A stretch of DNA of 64,000 nucleotides from Marivita sp051251565. Lineage in GTDB: Bacteria > Pseudomonadota > Alphaproteobacteria > Rhodobacterales > Rhodobacteraceae. The translations under genes and the position numbers were made by a program. The number at the start of each line of letters is the position of its first letter. The first letter of the stretch is position 1. Shown one piece after another: positions 44,030 to 53,254 of this stretch. The DNA lies in the NCBI RefSeq assembly GCF_051251565.1, contig NZ_JBPOFB010000001.1, forward strand, positions 372,001 through 436,000, given 5' to 3'. The notes beneath the pieces were generated by a model that had not been told where the DNA came from, did not search any database, and saw only the letters and a list, made by a program, of their open reading frames with translations.

Positions 44030-45415
44030 ATGCCCAACGTCGATATCCAAGCAACTGTTACCGAACTACAGGCCCTTTTGGGAGATCGTCTGTCGACGGG
44101 GGCGTCGATCCTTGACCAGCATAGCCATGACGAGGCCTACACTCCGCCGGTTTTGCCCGATGCGGTGGCATTTCCCGAAACCACGGACGAGGTGTCGCAG
44201 ATCCTGCGTATCTGTTCCAAACATGGCTGCCCGGTGGTGCCTTATGGCGTGGGTACATCGCTCGAGGGGCATATCGTGCCCGTGCAGGGCGGGGTGAGCG
44301 TGGACACCAGCCGCATGAACGCGGTGATTGCGATCAACCAAAGCGATCTCGACGCGGTGGTGGAACCCGGTGTGACCCGGATGCAATTGAACGACGCGTT
44401 GCGGGCGTCCGGGTTGATGTTCACTGTCGATCCCGGCGCGGATGCGTCGCTGGGGGGGATGGCTGCGACCCGCGCATCGGGCACCAATACGGTGCGCTAT
44501 GGCACCATGGCAGACAATGTGCTGGCGCTCGAAGTGGTGTTGCCAGATGGCCAGATCATTCACACCGGCAGCCGTGCACGGAAATCTTCGACCGGGTACG
44601 ATCTGACGCATCTTTTCATCGGTTCCGAAGGCACGCTTGGGATCATCACGAAGTTGACGGTCAAGCTACATGGCCAGCCTGAACATATCGCGGCGGCGAC
44701 CTGTGCCTTTCCGGATATCGCCTCGGCGGTTGAGACAGTGATCCTTGCCATCCAGATGGGCCTTCCTCTGGCGCGGATTGAACTGCTGGACGAAGTGCAG
44801 ATGCGCGGTATGAACATCTACAACCCGGATATGACTTTGCCCGAAACGCCGCATCTGTTTCTGGAGTTCCATGGGACAGAGGCAGGTGTCGCCGAACAGG
44901 TCGAAAGTCTCGCGTCTTTGGTGGAGGATCATGGCGGGTCCGATTTTGCGTGGGCTACCAAGACCGAAGACCGCAACCGACTGTGGAAGGCCCGGCACGA
45001 GGCGTATTACGCGGGCAAGGCCCTGCGCCAAGGGACAGAGGGCGTGGTCACGGATTGCTGCGTGCCGATCTCGGCGCTGGCCGAATGTATCGCGCGCACC
45101 AAAGAGCTTATTGCAGACTCCGGCCTTATGGCGCCGCTTGTGGGTCATGTCGGAGATGGAAATTTCCATCTGCTGATCCTTGTGGACCCCGACAGTACGG
45201 ATGAAATGGCGCGTGCGGGGGCACTGGCCAACAAGGTGAATATGCTGGCGCTGGAGTTTGGCGGCACGGTCAGCGGTGAGCACGGGATCGGTTTGGGCAA
45301 GCGCAAGTACCTGGCTCAGGAACACGGCGCGGCTTATGCGTTGATGGGGGTGCTCAAGAAAGCGGTCGATCCGGGCAACATCATGAACCCTGGCAAGCTG
45401 GTGACGTTGAATTGA
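44030..45415 (+). CDS. FAD-linked D-lactate dehydrogenase-type oxidoreductase
   Basis: A 461-residue flavoprotein of the D-lactate dehydrogenase (cytochrome)/GlcD group, oxidising a 2-hydroxy acid. The FAD domain has VVPYGVGTSLEGHIVP, PGADASLGGMAATRASG, SSTGYDLTHLFIGSEGTLGI. The C-terminal cap has GHVGDGNFHLLI and GEHGIGLGKRKYL with the catalytic His. No signal peptide is seen. The substrate (lactate, glycolate or 2-hydroxyglutarate) is not settled by sequence alone. It is a single gene followed by a palindromic element. Confidence 0.9.
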   Translation: MPNVDIQATVTELQALLGDRLSTGASILDQHSHDEAYTPPVLPDAVAFPETTDEVSQILRICSKHGCPVVPYGVGTSLEGHIVPVQGGVSVDTSRMNAVIAINQSDLDAVVEPGVTRMQLNDALRASGLMFTVDPGADASLGGMAATRASGTNTVRYGTMADNVLALEVVLPDGQIIHTGSRARKSSTGYDLTHLFIGSEGTLGIITKLTVKLHGQPEHIAAATCAFPDIASAVETVILAIQMGLPLARIELLDEVQMRGMNIYNPDMTLPETPHLFLEFHGTEAGVAEQVESLASLVEDHGGSDFAWATKTEDRNRLWKARHEAYYAGKALRQGTEGVVTDCCVPISALAECIARTKELIADSGLMAPLVGHVGDGNFHLLILVDPDSTDEMARAGALANKVNMLALEFGGTVSGEHGIGLGKRKYLAQEHGAAYALMGVLKKAVDPGNIMNPGKLVTLN

Positions 45416-45420
45416 GGCGC

Positions 45421-45525
45421 TAAGGATGCGGTGGCGCATCCTCGACCTTCCGGTGACGGAAAGATGGGGGCTCTGCCCGCGTCACCAAATGGCGACTCCC
45501 CCGAGATATTTTTGAACCACAGAAG
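45421..45525. repeat. End-of-operon palindromic element after the D-lactate dehydrogenase gene
   Basis: GGATGCG/CGCATCC (45424-45441) and CTTCCG/CGGAAAG hairpins are followed by a G/C-rich block, then CCCCCGAGATATTTTTGAACC and AGAAGG. The layout is the same as at 40059-40131, again between convergent genes. Confidence 0.65.
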
Positions 45526-45536
45526 GCCGGGTGCGA

Positions 45537-46418
45537 TCAGCCTTTCACGGCACCCGCAGTCAGACCGGAGACAATCTGGCGCTGGAAGAACATGATGAGC
45601 AGGAACAAAGGCGCTGTGGTCGATACCACGGCAGCAACGGCAAACATGACGTTGCCCTTGGTCTGGGTGGTGCCGAGGAAGGACGCGATCTTGGGGATCA
45701 TTGTCTGGTTTTGCTTGTCGAGGATCATCGCTGTAACGGCAAAGTCGTTATAGGCAAGCAGGAAGCTGAACAGCCCCGTGGTGATCACACCGGGCCACAT
45801 GACCGGGATTATGACATGGCGGAACGCCTGAAACCGGGTGCAGCCGTCGACCATTGCGCTTTCGTCAAGATCCTGTGGGATGTTTTTGAAGAACGAATGC
45901 AGCATCCACAGTGTAAAGGGTTGGTTGATCGCCACCAGCACAATGACCGCCGTGGGCAGGTGCCCCCAGATATTCCATTCAAAGAACACCGGCAGGTAGC
46001 CCGACACCAGCGTGATCGGCGGCATGGCGCGGAAGATCAGCGCGATGAGCAGGAACCAGAATGCGTAGCGATAGGTCGAGCGGGCCAGCGCGTAGCCGCC
46101 CAATGTGCCCAGCGTCAGGGAAATGGTCACCACAAACAGGCACACCAACATTGAATTCCACGCCGCGCGCCAGAACTCTTCCTGCACCCATGCGCCGGAA
46201 TAGCCTTGGGTGGTAAAGGCACCGCCGGTTTCACGGGTGGTCAGATCCCCGGTCAGGACGTTGGTCCAGTCGGCCAGAGAGAAAAAATCCCCCTCGACCT
46301 TGAACGATCCCCAGAGCGTCCAGAAAAACGGGAAGGCGGCAGCGATGATCCAGATGATCAGGGTGCCAACAATAAGAGCCTGAAGAAGGGCGGGGCGTTT
46401 TTGTGCTTGGCTTGCCAT
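45537..46418 (-). CDS. Carbohydrate-type ABC transporter permease (MalG-like)
   Basis: A 293-residue inner-membrane permease with about six membrane segments. The EAA loop that contacts the ATPase reads ESAMVDGCTRFQAFRHVIIPVMWPG. It starts with LQALIVGTLIIWIIAAAFPFFW. It is the last gene of the leftward importer operon ATPase-binding protein-MalF-like-MalG-like, 12 bases after the MalF-like gene. The carbohydrate class is inferred from family; the substrate is unknown. Confidence 0.93.
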   Translation of the reverse strand: MASQAQKRPALLQALIVGTLIIWIIAAAFPFFWTLWGSFKVEGDFFSLADWTNVLTGDLTTRETGGAFTTQGYSGAWVQEEFWRAAWNSMLVCLFVVTISLTLGTLGGYALARSTYRYAFWFLLIALIFRAMPPITLVSGYLPVFFEWNIWGHLPTAVIVLVAINQPFTLWMLHSFFKNIPQDLDESAMVDGCTRFQAFRHVIIPVMWPGVITTGLFSFLLAYNDFAVTAMILDKQNQTMIPKIASFLGTTQTKGNVMFAVAAVVSTTAPLFLLIMFFQRQIVSGLTAGAVKG

Positions 46419-46430
46419 ATCCGTATGTCC

Positions 46431-47456
46431 CTATGCCGTTTTGCCGTAATCGCGCCATGTGCGGACAAGCACCGGCGACAACAGGATGGCGACGCCGAGG
46501 ATCGTTAGTACGGACGTGGCCGCGGCCGAGGACAATTGCTGGGTCTCACCGCCCAGATCGTTGTAGATCGCCCAACTGAGCGAGGTGGCATGGGCGCTCG
46601 CGTTGAAGCTTACAATTGGCTCGAACACCCGGAAGTTGTCCATCAGCTGGATCAGCGCGATGAAGGTGGTCAGCGGCAGCAGATGCGGGATCACCACATG
46701 GCGGATCTGTTGCCAGCGGCTTGCCCCGTCGATGCGCGCGGCTTCAAGCGTGTCGGTGTTCACTGTTTGCAATCCGGCATAGTAGACGATGAAGGCAAAG
46801 GGCACCGACGACCAGACGCCGTATACCATCAGCATGGTCCACATCATCGCGGTGTCGGCCTTGACCGACAGGCTTGGATCATCCGCGAGCCAGCGCAGGG
46901 CGGTGCCCAGCACACCGCGCGCGTCCACCATCCAGAACAGGATCAGCGCGCCCACCAGCGGGGTCACCATCATCGGAAGGAGCGAGAAAAAGATCATCGG
47001 TCCACGAATGGCCCGTGCGGCCGCATTGACCGCGACAGCCACGACAAAACCCAAAAGGATCGTCAGCGGCGTGACCACAAAGGTATAGGTCAGGGTAAAG
47101 CCCAAGGCCTTGTAGAAGGGCAGGTTCATCAGCTTTCCGACGAAATCGCCAAGCCCGGTGCTTTGTTCCCAAAGCTGGCCGAATTCGGCAACGGCCAAGT
47201 GGTTGCGATCCTTGTAGATCTCAAGCCCCGCGAATTTGCCCAAGGGCTGAGACGCGCGGATGGCAGCGGTTGCCTCTTGGTCGATGGCGGTGGCTGTGGT
47301 GCAGCCGAAGGGGCCGCAGTTTTCAACTTCGACGATGACCTGCTCATGCGCGACATGAAGCGACTGGATCACCACCGAGACGATTGGGAAGAAGATGAAC
47401 AACAGCATGGCGATGGCTGATGGCAACACAAACCAGAAGAACGCACTGTGTTTCAT
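46431..47456 (-). CDS. Carbohydrate-type ABC transporter permease (MalF-like)
   Basis: A 341-residue inner-membrane permease. It has a first membrane helix (FFWFVLPSAIAMLLFIFFPIVS), then a periplasmic loop of about 80 residues with two Cys in ENCGPFGCTT that could form a disulfide, then five or more membrane helices. The EAA loop reads EAARIDGASRWQQIRHVVIPHL. It partners with the MalG-like permease next to it. Confidence 0.93.
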   Translation of the reverse strand: MKHSAFFWFVLPSAIAMLLFIFFPIVSVVIQSLHVAHEQVIVEVENCGPFGCTTATAIDQEATAAIRASQPLGKFAGLEIYKDRNHLAVAEFGQLWEQSTGLGDFVGKLMNLPFYKALGFTLTYTFVVTPLTILLGFVVAVAVNAAARAIRGPMIFFSLLPMMVTPLVGALILFWMVDARGVLGTALRWLADDPSLSVKADTAMMWTMLMVYGVWSSVPFAFIVYYAGLQTVNTDTLEAARIDGASRWQQIRHVVIPHLLPLTTFIALIQLMDNFRVFEPIVSFNASAHATSLSWAIYNDLGGETQQLSSAAATSVLTILGVAILLSPVLVRTWRDYGKTA

Positions 47457-47529
47457 CGGATCACCCCCGCGCAGTTGAAACGGTCAGAAGAGGGCGAGGG
47501 CGGCGCACCGCCCCCGCACACGTGTTGGT

Positions 47530-48771
47530 TCAGTTTACAAAGCCCTTTTCCTTGGCAGCGGTGGTATAGGCCGCCTCGATATCCATCAGGGCCTGTTCGG
47601 CGCTTTCCTTACCTTGCAGGAAGTCAGCGATATTGTCGCCAAGCGCCGTGTGCAGCAGGCCGTGATGCGGCAGCATTGGATAGGGCTGGGTTTGCATCGA
47701 AATCGCCGAGAACACGCCTTCGTTGACAGGCGCGGGCTGATAGCCTTCGATCATCCAGACGGCCTGACCCATGGTCTCATCGTTCAGGATCGCCGGGCTG
47801 ATCCCATGCTTGAGCGCCTTGAACGTTGCTTCTGCATCTGCATCGCTGATGTTCTTGGCAATGGTCCAGCCATCCCACCACAATGTCGACGCAGGCGTGT
47901 CGCCCCCGGCCACGGTCATCGGCGCGCCGACCATCGTGTTCTCATACACTTCGGGGGCCGCACCTTCGGCATCCATCAGAACGCCCGTGCGCGAGCCCCA
48001 CATGTTCATCATGGCGACATTGCCTGCTTCCCATTCCGCGCCGGCGGCGTTGGAATCATGTGTCAGGTAGTCGGGGTTCATGTAGCTGCTCAGGGATTGG
48101 AGCATTTCCAGCGTGGCCACGCCGGCGTCGTTGTTGACCGAGACATTGGCCGTGCCCGGTTCGTAGAACGTGCCGCCATGGCCGATATACATGTTCACGA
48201 ATTCCTGCGCGAGGTTCCAGCCGGCCATGAAAGAGCCGCTCAGCGGATAGTCGAGAATTCCGTCAGCACGGATTTTTTCCGCCACGGCCAGCATGTCTTC
48301 GTAGGTTGCGGGCGGTGCCATCCCGATCTGTTCAAGGATGTCCTGACGGTACACAAGATGTTGCGCGTTTGCCATGAAGGCTACGGCCATCACCTTGCCA
48401 TCGACGGTGATGAGTTGGTTTTTCGGAATGTCCTGACCAAATGCCGCGATCAGATCATCCAGCGGGCGCAGCACGTCTTCGTTGATCAGCGCCACGATCG
48501 ACGAATTGGCGACGATGGCCGAGGTGTATTCCGCCGGATTGCCCTGAAGACCGGCAAGATTGATCTTCTGGTGGTCAGCGGTCAGGTTTGCCTTTGCCTC
48601 GGTCAGGCCCTCACAGGCCTGAGCATTGGCGGCGACGGTTTGGATCGCGGGGAATTCGTTGCCGATGATGCTGATCCGACCATCGCTGATGCCGCAATCT
48701 GCGGCCATGGACATGGTTGCGCTGGCTGCGACAAGGACCGAGCCTGTCATCAGGATATTTCGCATTTTCAT
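47530..48771 (-). CDS. ABC transporter sugar-type substrate-binding protein
   Basis: About 413 residues, a periplasmic solute-binding protein of the extracellular type 1 family. The signal peptide MKMRNILMTGSVLVAASATMSMA is cleaved before ADCGISDG. The start at 48771 has GGGAGA upstream; the longer open frame is not supported. It contains DYPLSGSFMAGWNLAQEFVNMYIGHGG and NVAMMNMWGSRTGVLMD, typical of the fold. Its ligand cannot be named from sequence. It lies between the ATPase and permease genes. Confidence 0.92.
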   Translation of the reverse strand: MKMRNILMTGSVLVAASATMSMAADCGISDGRISIIGNEFPAIQTVAANAQACEGLTEAKANLTADHQKINLAGLQGNPAEYTSAIVANSSIVALINEDVLRPLDDLIAAFGQDIPKNQLITVDGKVMAVAFMANAQHLVYRQDILEQIGMAPPATYEDMLAVAEKIRADGILDYPLSGSFMAGWNLAQEFVNMYIGHGGTFYEPGTANVSVNNDAGVATLEMLQSLSSYMNPDYLTHDSNAAGAEWEAGNVAMMNMWGSRTGVLMDAEGAAPEVYENTMVGAPMTVAGGDTPASTLWWDGWTIAKNISDADAEATFKALKHGISPAILNDETMGQAVWMIEGYQPAPVNEGVFSAISMQTQPYPMLPHHGLLHTALGDNIADFLQGKESAEQALMDIEAAYTTAAKEKGFVN

Positions 48772-48850
48772 TCTTGGTCTCCCTGTGTGTCTGGATGCGC
48801 GTTCTAGGGCTGCATCGCTTTTTCCCGGCGAACCGGGACTCTCTGGTGGG

Positions 48851-49903
48851 TCAGCTGTCGATCCGCTGGCCCGTTTCGGTTGAAAAGAGATGGCAGATCT
48901 CTGCTGGGACACGGATCGACACGTTGTCCCCAATTTCGGCGCGGTAGGATTTGTCGGCCTTGACGGCAACCAATGCGCTGCCGATCCTCACGGAAATCAT
49001 CGTGGCATCGCCCAAAAGCTCAAGCGTGTAGATTGGTGCGTTGATCTGGCCGTCCCCGCCGGGCGCAAGTGAGGCGTCTTCGGCCCGGAACCCAAGCGTG
49101 GTCTTGCCGTCCGGCGCGGTCAGACCGGCAATCCGGGTGTTGCGGGTCTCAAAGGCGCCATTGGCGATATCGCCTTCGATCAGGTTCATGGCAGGGTTGC
49201 CGATAAAGCTGGCCACGAACCTGTTGGCAGGGCGGTCGTAAATCTCGGTTGGGCTGCCGACCTGCTGCACAATGCCTTTTTCCATCACCACGACCCGGTC
49301 TGCGAGGGTCATCGCCTCGATCTGGTCATGGGTGACATAGATCGTCGTGACAGCAAGCTCATGGCTCAGGTTCTTGATCTGGGCGCGTGTGGAGACGCGC
49401 AGTTTGGCGTCGAGGTTCGACAGCGGTTCGTCCATGAGAAACACGTTGGGTTCCCGCACAATCGCGCGGGCCAAAGCCACGCGCTGCCGTTGACCGCCGG
49501 ACAGTTCGGCGGGTTTGCGGTGCAAAAACTCGTCCAGTTCCACCATCGCGCTGGCGCGGCGCACACGTTCGTCATGGGTGGACGGATCGACGCCGCGCAC
49601 CTTGAGCGGAAAGCGAATGTTCTCGTAGACGTTCATGTTCGGATAAAGTGCGTAGGATTGAAACACCATTGCCACATCGCGGTCTTTGGGGTCGAGGCTG
49701 TTGACCACTTTGCCATCAATGATGATCTCACCATCGGTGATGTCTTCCAGCCCGGCGATCATGCGCATGGTCGTTGTCTTGCCGCAACCGGATGGCCCCA
49801 GCAGCACAAGGAATTCCTTGTCGGCAATCGTGAGGTTGAAATTGTCGACCCCGACGAAGTTGCCCCAGCGCTTGTTGACGTTCCTGAGCTGGATTTCCGC
49901 CAT
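48851..49903 (-). CDS. ABC transporter ATP-binding protein (UgpC/MalK type)
   Basis: About 350 residues. The ATPase domain has GPSGCGKTT, the signature LSGGQRQRVALARAIV and FLMDEPLSNLDAKLR. The C-terminal regulatory TOBE/OB domain (LGFRAEDASLAPGG onward) is typical of MalK/UgpC ATPases. ATG at 49903 has GGGGGA upstream. It is the first gene of the importer operon. A promoter would lie in the 224-base gap to the amidase gene; none is obvious. Confidence 0.93.
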   Translation of the reverse strand: MAEIQLRNVNKRWGNFVGVDNFNLTIADKEFLVLLGPSGCGKTTTMRMIAGLEDITDGEIIIDGKVVNSLDPKDRDVAMVFQSYALYPNMNVYENIRFPLKVRGVDPSTHDERVRRASAMVELDEFLHRKPAELSGGQRQRVALARAIVREPNVFLMDEPLSNLDAKLRVSTRAQIKNLSHELAVTTIYVTHDQIEAMTLADRVVVMEKGIVQQVGSPTEIYDRPANRFVASFIGNPAMNLIEGDIANGAFETRNTRIAGLTAPDGKTTLGFRAEDASLAPGGDGQINAPIYTLELLGDATMISVRIGSALVAVKADKSYRAEIGDNVSIRVPAEICHLFSTETGQRIDS

Positions 49904-50062
49904 GCTTTCCCCCTGCGCAAAAGATCGGATTTGCGGTAGATCAACCCAACAAGCCATAGGGCTGACGGTTTGGCAAGAATTCTTTGCAAACGTGTGCAAG
50001 AAATCAAAACAAGCCTGCATGTTCGCCAAATCCGTATACGCATCGCATGTGGCAAGCGTGCA

Positions 50063-50084
50063 TTTGCGTATTTTGAAAAAGAAG
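50063..50084. repeat. Single arm of the ATATTT-GAAGAAG repeat
   Basis: TTTGCGTATTTTGAAAAAGAAG is nearly the same as the left arm of the inverted repeat at 16997. It lies in the gap downstream of the amidase and upstream of the importer ATPase. No inverted partner is seen nearby. Confidence 0.55.
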
Positions 50085-50127
50085 ACGCAGGCAGGTGGTG
50101 GCGCAGTGGATTGCTTTGCGAGGCGCG

Positions 50128-51546
50128 CTAGCCCGCGATTGGATCAATGCATGTGATGGGCAGGTTCAGCGCTTGTTCCAGGGTATGGGCGACTTGCAAC
50201 AGGCGCGCTTCCCCGCGTGGTGGACCGATCAGTTGCAGGCCAACCGGCATGCCCGATGGGGTAAATCCAACCGGCAGTGACAGGGCGGGCAGGCCCGCAA
50301 CGGTTGCCAGAAAGGCGAATTGCAGCCAGTCGATATAGTCGCGCATCGGGCGGCCTGCGACCTCGGTCGGGTATTCGATTTCGACCGGCAGCGGGGCGAG
50401 CCCATTGACCGGGCAGGCCAGCACATCATGAGTTTGAAAGAATGTCGCCATCGTGTTGTAGATCTGTGCGCGGTCGCGTTCTGCTTGCACATAGGCGTCA
50501 AAGGTCATCGCACGGGCATCGGCAAGGTTGCCTTTGATCGTGTCTTTGTAGTGCTTGGTGACGTTTTCAGGCGTGGCTTGGTAACTGCCCATAAACGACA
50601 GGCACCGCAGCGCGCGGAACGCCTCGTCAAGCCGGGGCAGGGTGGGGCAGTGATCTTCGACAGTGACATGCGGCAGGCGCATCCGAGCCAGCGCATCGCG
50701 CAGCACGGTGTCGATTTCATCGGTGAGCGCAGCAAACCCGTTGAGGTCGGATGCATACGCGATGCGCACGGGGCCTGCGTCCTGACGCGCTATGTCGAGA
50801 TAGGGTGTGGCCGGGGGGGGGAACGAAATCGGCCAGACCGGATCGTATCCCGCCATCGCATCCAGAAAAAGCGCGCAGTCCAGAACGTCGCGCGCCATCG
50901 GGCCGTCGACTCCGCCATTGGTAAAACCCAGATGTGCCGAACTGCCCCCGGCGATGCCGGGTGAGGGGCGCAGGCCGACAATGCCGCAGTAATTTGCGGG
51001 GCTGCGCAGGCTGCCGCCGAAATCGGATCCGTGGCTCAGCCACAGCTCTCCAGTGGCGAGCGACACCGCAGCCCCCCCGGATGATCCGGCGGCATTCATC
51101 GCGGTGTTCCATGGGTTGCGGGTTGCACCGAACACGGCATTGAACGTATTGGCCCCGGCCCCGATCTCGGGCGTATTGGTCTTGCCCAGCACGACGCCGC
51201 CACGGTCTTCGAGGCGGGTCACAATCGGATCCGACGCTGTGGGCACATGATCGGCCATGCCAATCGTCCCAAAGGTGGTCCGCACGCCTGCAACCGGGTT
51301 CAGATCCTTGATGCCCAAGGGAAGCCCTGCCAGCAGCGTATCGGTGGCCACGGTCGCGCCGCGCGCCCGGTTCGCACAGCGCGTGACCACGGCATTCACC
51401 TGCGGTTCAACCTGATCCATGCGCGCAAGGCTGACATCGATCAGATCCAGGGATGTGACCTCACCCTTGCGCAGCAGCGCCACGACTTCGCGCGCAGATT
51501 TTGCGCAGAGCTCGGGACCGCTGAAGGTGGTGTGGGGGCGCGTCAT
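50128..51546 (-). CDS. Amidase (amidase-signature family)
   Basis: About 472 residues. The Ser-Ser-Lys catalytic triad is complete: Lys80 (LPLGIKDLN), Ser155 (NAAGSSGGAA) and Ser179 (GSDFGGSLRSPA), with the spacing seen in fatty-acid amide hydrolase. It hydrolyses an amide of unknown identity in the cytoplasm. ATG at 51546 overlaps the stop of the upstream ArsR regulator (ATGA), so the two are coupled. The regulator may therefore control it. Confidence 0.92.
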   Translation of the reverse strand: MTRPHTTFSGPELCAKSAREVVALLRKGEVTSLDLIDVSLARMDQVEPQVNAVVTRCANRARGATVATDTLLAGLPLGIKDLNPVAGVRTTFGTIGMADHVPTASDPIVTRLEDRGGVVLGKTNTPEIGAGANTFNAVFGATRNPWNTAMNAAGSSGGAAVSLATGELWLSHGSDFGGSLRSPANYCGIVGLRPSPGIAGGSSAHLGFTNGGVDGPMARDVLDCALFLDAMAGYDPVWPISFPPPATPYLDIARQDAGPVRIAYASDLNGFAALTDEIDTVLRDALARMRLPHVTVEDHCPTLPRLDEAFRALRCLSFMGSYQATPENVTKHYKDTIKGNLADARAMTFDAYVQAERDRAQIYNTMATFFQTHDVLACPVNGLAPLPVEIEYPTEVAGRPMRDYIDWLQFAFLATVAGLPALSLPVGFTPSGMPVGLQLIGPPRGEARLLQVAHTLEQALNLPITCIDPIAG

Positions 51547-51863
51547 GTTTCGCAAAACATCCTGTGCAGATGCGCGATCAGACGCGCCGTGTTGTCATCG
51601 TTGAGACTATAGTAGATCGTCTTGCCGTCCCGTCGGGTCTTGACCAGGTCTTCGTCCCGCAGACGGGCCAGCATCTGGCTCACGGCGGCTTGCCGGATAT
51701 TGAGCAAAGCTTCGAGTTCACCCACGGACTTTTCGCCCACACCCAGATGGCACAGGATCATCAGCCGACCTTCATGCGCGAGGGTCTTGAGATAGGTCGT
51801 AGCTTCTTTTGCGCTCTGGGCCATGTCTTGTGCGGCCGCTGGTGCAACAGTCATATCTTCCAT
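51543..51863 (-). CDS. ArsR-family regulator resembling the persulfide sensors SqrR/BigR
   Basis: A 106-residue winged-helix repressor: LKTLAHEGRLMILCHL, then VGELEALLNIRQAAVSQMLARLRDEDLV (recognition helix), and TRRDGKTIYYSL. It has just two Cys, Cys38 and Cys104, 66 residues apart, the same spacing I recall for Cys41 and Cys107 in Rhodobacter SqrR, which form a tetrasulfide link on sulfide stress. No metal-binding ELCVC motif is present. It is coupled to the amidase gene by an ATGA overlap. Sulfide sensing is an inference. Confidence 0.85.
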   Translation of the reverse strand: MEDMTVAPAAAQDMAQSAKEATTYLKTLAHEGRLMILCHLGVGEKSVGELEALLNIRQAAVSQMLARLRDEDLVKTRRDGKTIYYSLNDDNTARLIAHLHRMFCET

Positions 51864-51933
51864 AGGAGACCCCCGGTAGCCAAAGGTCTATAGCATTGTT
51901 GAGGGGGCTGTTTCAAAGCCTTATCTCGCCCGT

Positions 51934-53169
51934 TTAGGTTTCGGGCGACGTGGGTGCGCCGCCCGTGAACGCATTGTCATTCTTGTAGTCACAGGGGGCC
52001 TCTTGCATCTGAAGGTGCAGACCGTCACCGGTATAGGGATGCGCGCGCGCCAGGTCTTCGTCCAGCTCGATGCCCAGACCGGGCGTGTCGGGGGCGGTGA
52101 TATACCCGTCTTCGACCCGGATTGTGTTGCGGATCAAGGCTGCGTGGAACGGGGTTTCAATCGTTTCGGCCAGCAGCATGTTGGGAATCGATGTGCACAG
52201 ATGCACGTTTGCCGCCCATTCCACCGGACCGGCATACAGATGCGGCGCGATCTCGGCGTTGAAGGCTTCTGCCAGAACCGACAGTTTTTTGGCTTCCCAG
52301 ATGCCCCCGACGCGCCCCAGGGCGGGTTGCAGGATCTTGGCGCCACCTGTGCGCAACACCGTGGCGAATTCGGTCTTGGTGGTCATTCGTTCGCCCGTTG
52401 CAATCGGGATGCGCACGGCGCGGGCCACCTCGGCAAACTCAAGCAGGTTGTCGGGCGGGATCGGTTCTTCGTACCAAAGCGGCAGGTAGGGCTCGATCGC
52501 GTGACCCAACCGGATCGCGCCTGAGGTGGTAAACTGTCCATGTGTGCCGAACAGCAGATCGGCCTTGGTGCCGACCGCCGCGCGGATCGCTTTGCACATC
52601 TCGACCGAGAGCAAAATGTCCGACAGTGCAGGCTGGTGCCCGCCATGGATCGTGTACGGGCCAGCAGGGTCGAATTTGACCGCCGTATAGCCGCGCGCGA
52701 CGCAATCGGCGGCGGCTTCGGCTTGGGCGTCCGGGTCTGTCCAGAATGCGTTGATGTCGTGATGGGGCAGGGGATAGAGATAGGTGTAGGCGCGCACCTT
52801 CGGGTTCATCCGCCCGCCCAGAAGCGCCCAAACCGGTCTGCTGCGGGCCTTGCCCAGAATGTCCCAACACGCCATCTCAAGCCCGGAAAACGCGCCCATG
52901 ACGGTCAGGTCAGGCCGCTGCGTAAAACCGGCGGAATAGGCGCGGCGGAACATCAATTCGACGTTTTCAGGGCTTTCGCCGCGCATGTGCCGGTCAAACA
53001 CATCCTCGATCACCGCTTTCATCGCATCCGGGCCGACGCTGGAAGCATAACATTCGCCCCAGCCAGTGATCCCGGTGTCGGTGATCACCTTGACCAGCGT
53101 CCAATAGCGCCCACCCCAGCCGGGGGCGGGGGGCGCGGTGGTGATGATGTCGAGGCTGTGCAGCTTCAT
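51934..53169 (-). CDS. Mandelate racemase/muconate lactonizing (enolase superfamily) protein
   Basis: A 411-residue two-domain enzyme likely to act on a sugar acid. An N-terminal cap (LVKVITDTGITGWGECY) precedes the barrel. Two metal-site Glu are present, in LWYEEPIPPD (Glu234/235) and IATGERM (Glu260). At the usual first ligand (Asp) it reads LLFGTHGQF (residues 206-213), with no Asp. ATG at 53169 is chosen as the family start. The adjacent alcohol dehydrogenase may act in the same catabolic route. The substrate is unknown. Confidence 0.88.
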   Translation of the reverse strand: MKLHSLDIITTAPPAPGWGGRYWTLVKVITDTGITGWGECYASSVGPDAMKAVIEDVFDRHMRGESPENVELMFRRAYSAGFTQRPDLTVMGAFSGLEMACWDILGKARSRPVWALLGGRMNPKVRAYTYLYPLPHHDINAFWTDPDAQAEAAADCVARGYTAVKFDPAGPYTIHGGHQPALSDILLSVEMCKAIRAAVGTKADLLFGTHGQFTTSGAIRLGHAIEPYLPLWYEEPIPPDNLLEFAEVARAVRIPIATGERMTTKTEFATVLRTGGAKILQPALGRVGGIWEAKKLSVLAEAFNAEIAPHLYAGPVEWAANVHLCTSIPNMLLAETIETPFHAALIRNTIRVEDGYITAPDTPGLGIELDEDLARAHPYTGDGLHLQMQEAPCDYKNDNAFTGGAPTSPET

Positions 53170-53254
53170 GGGCGGTCCCTTTCCTGTGGGCGGGCGATGC
53201 GATGGCGCATCGGGGTGTGTCTGTTGACGCAAACCCGCGTGTTGGCGCGGCTGG

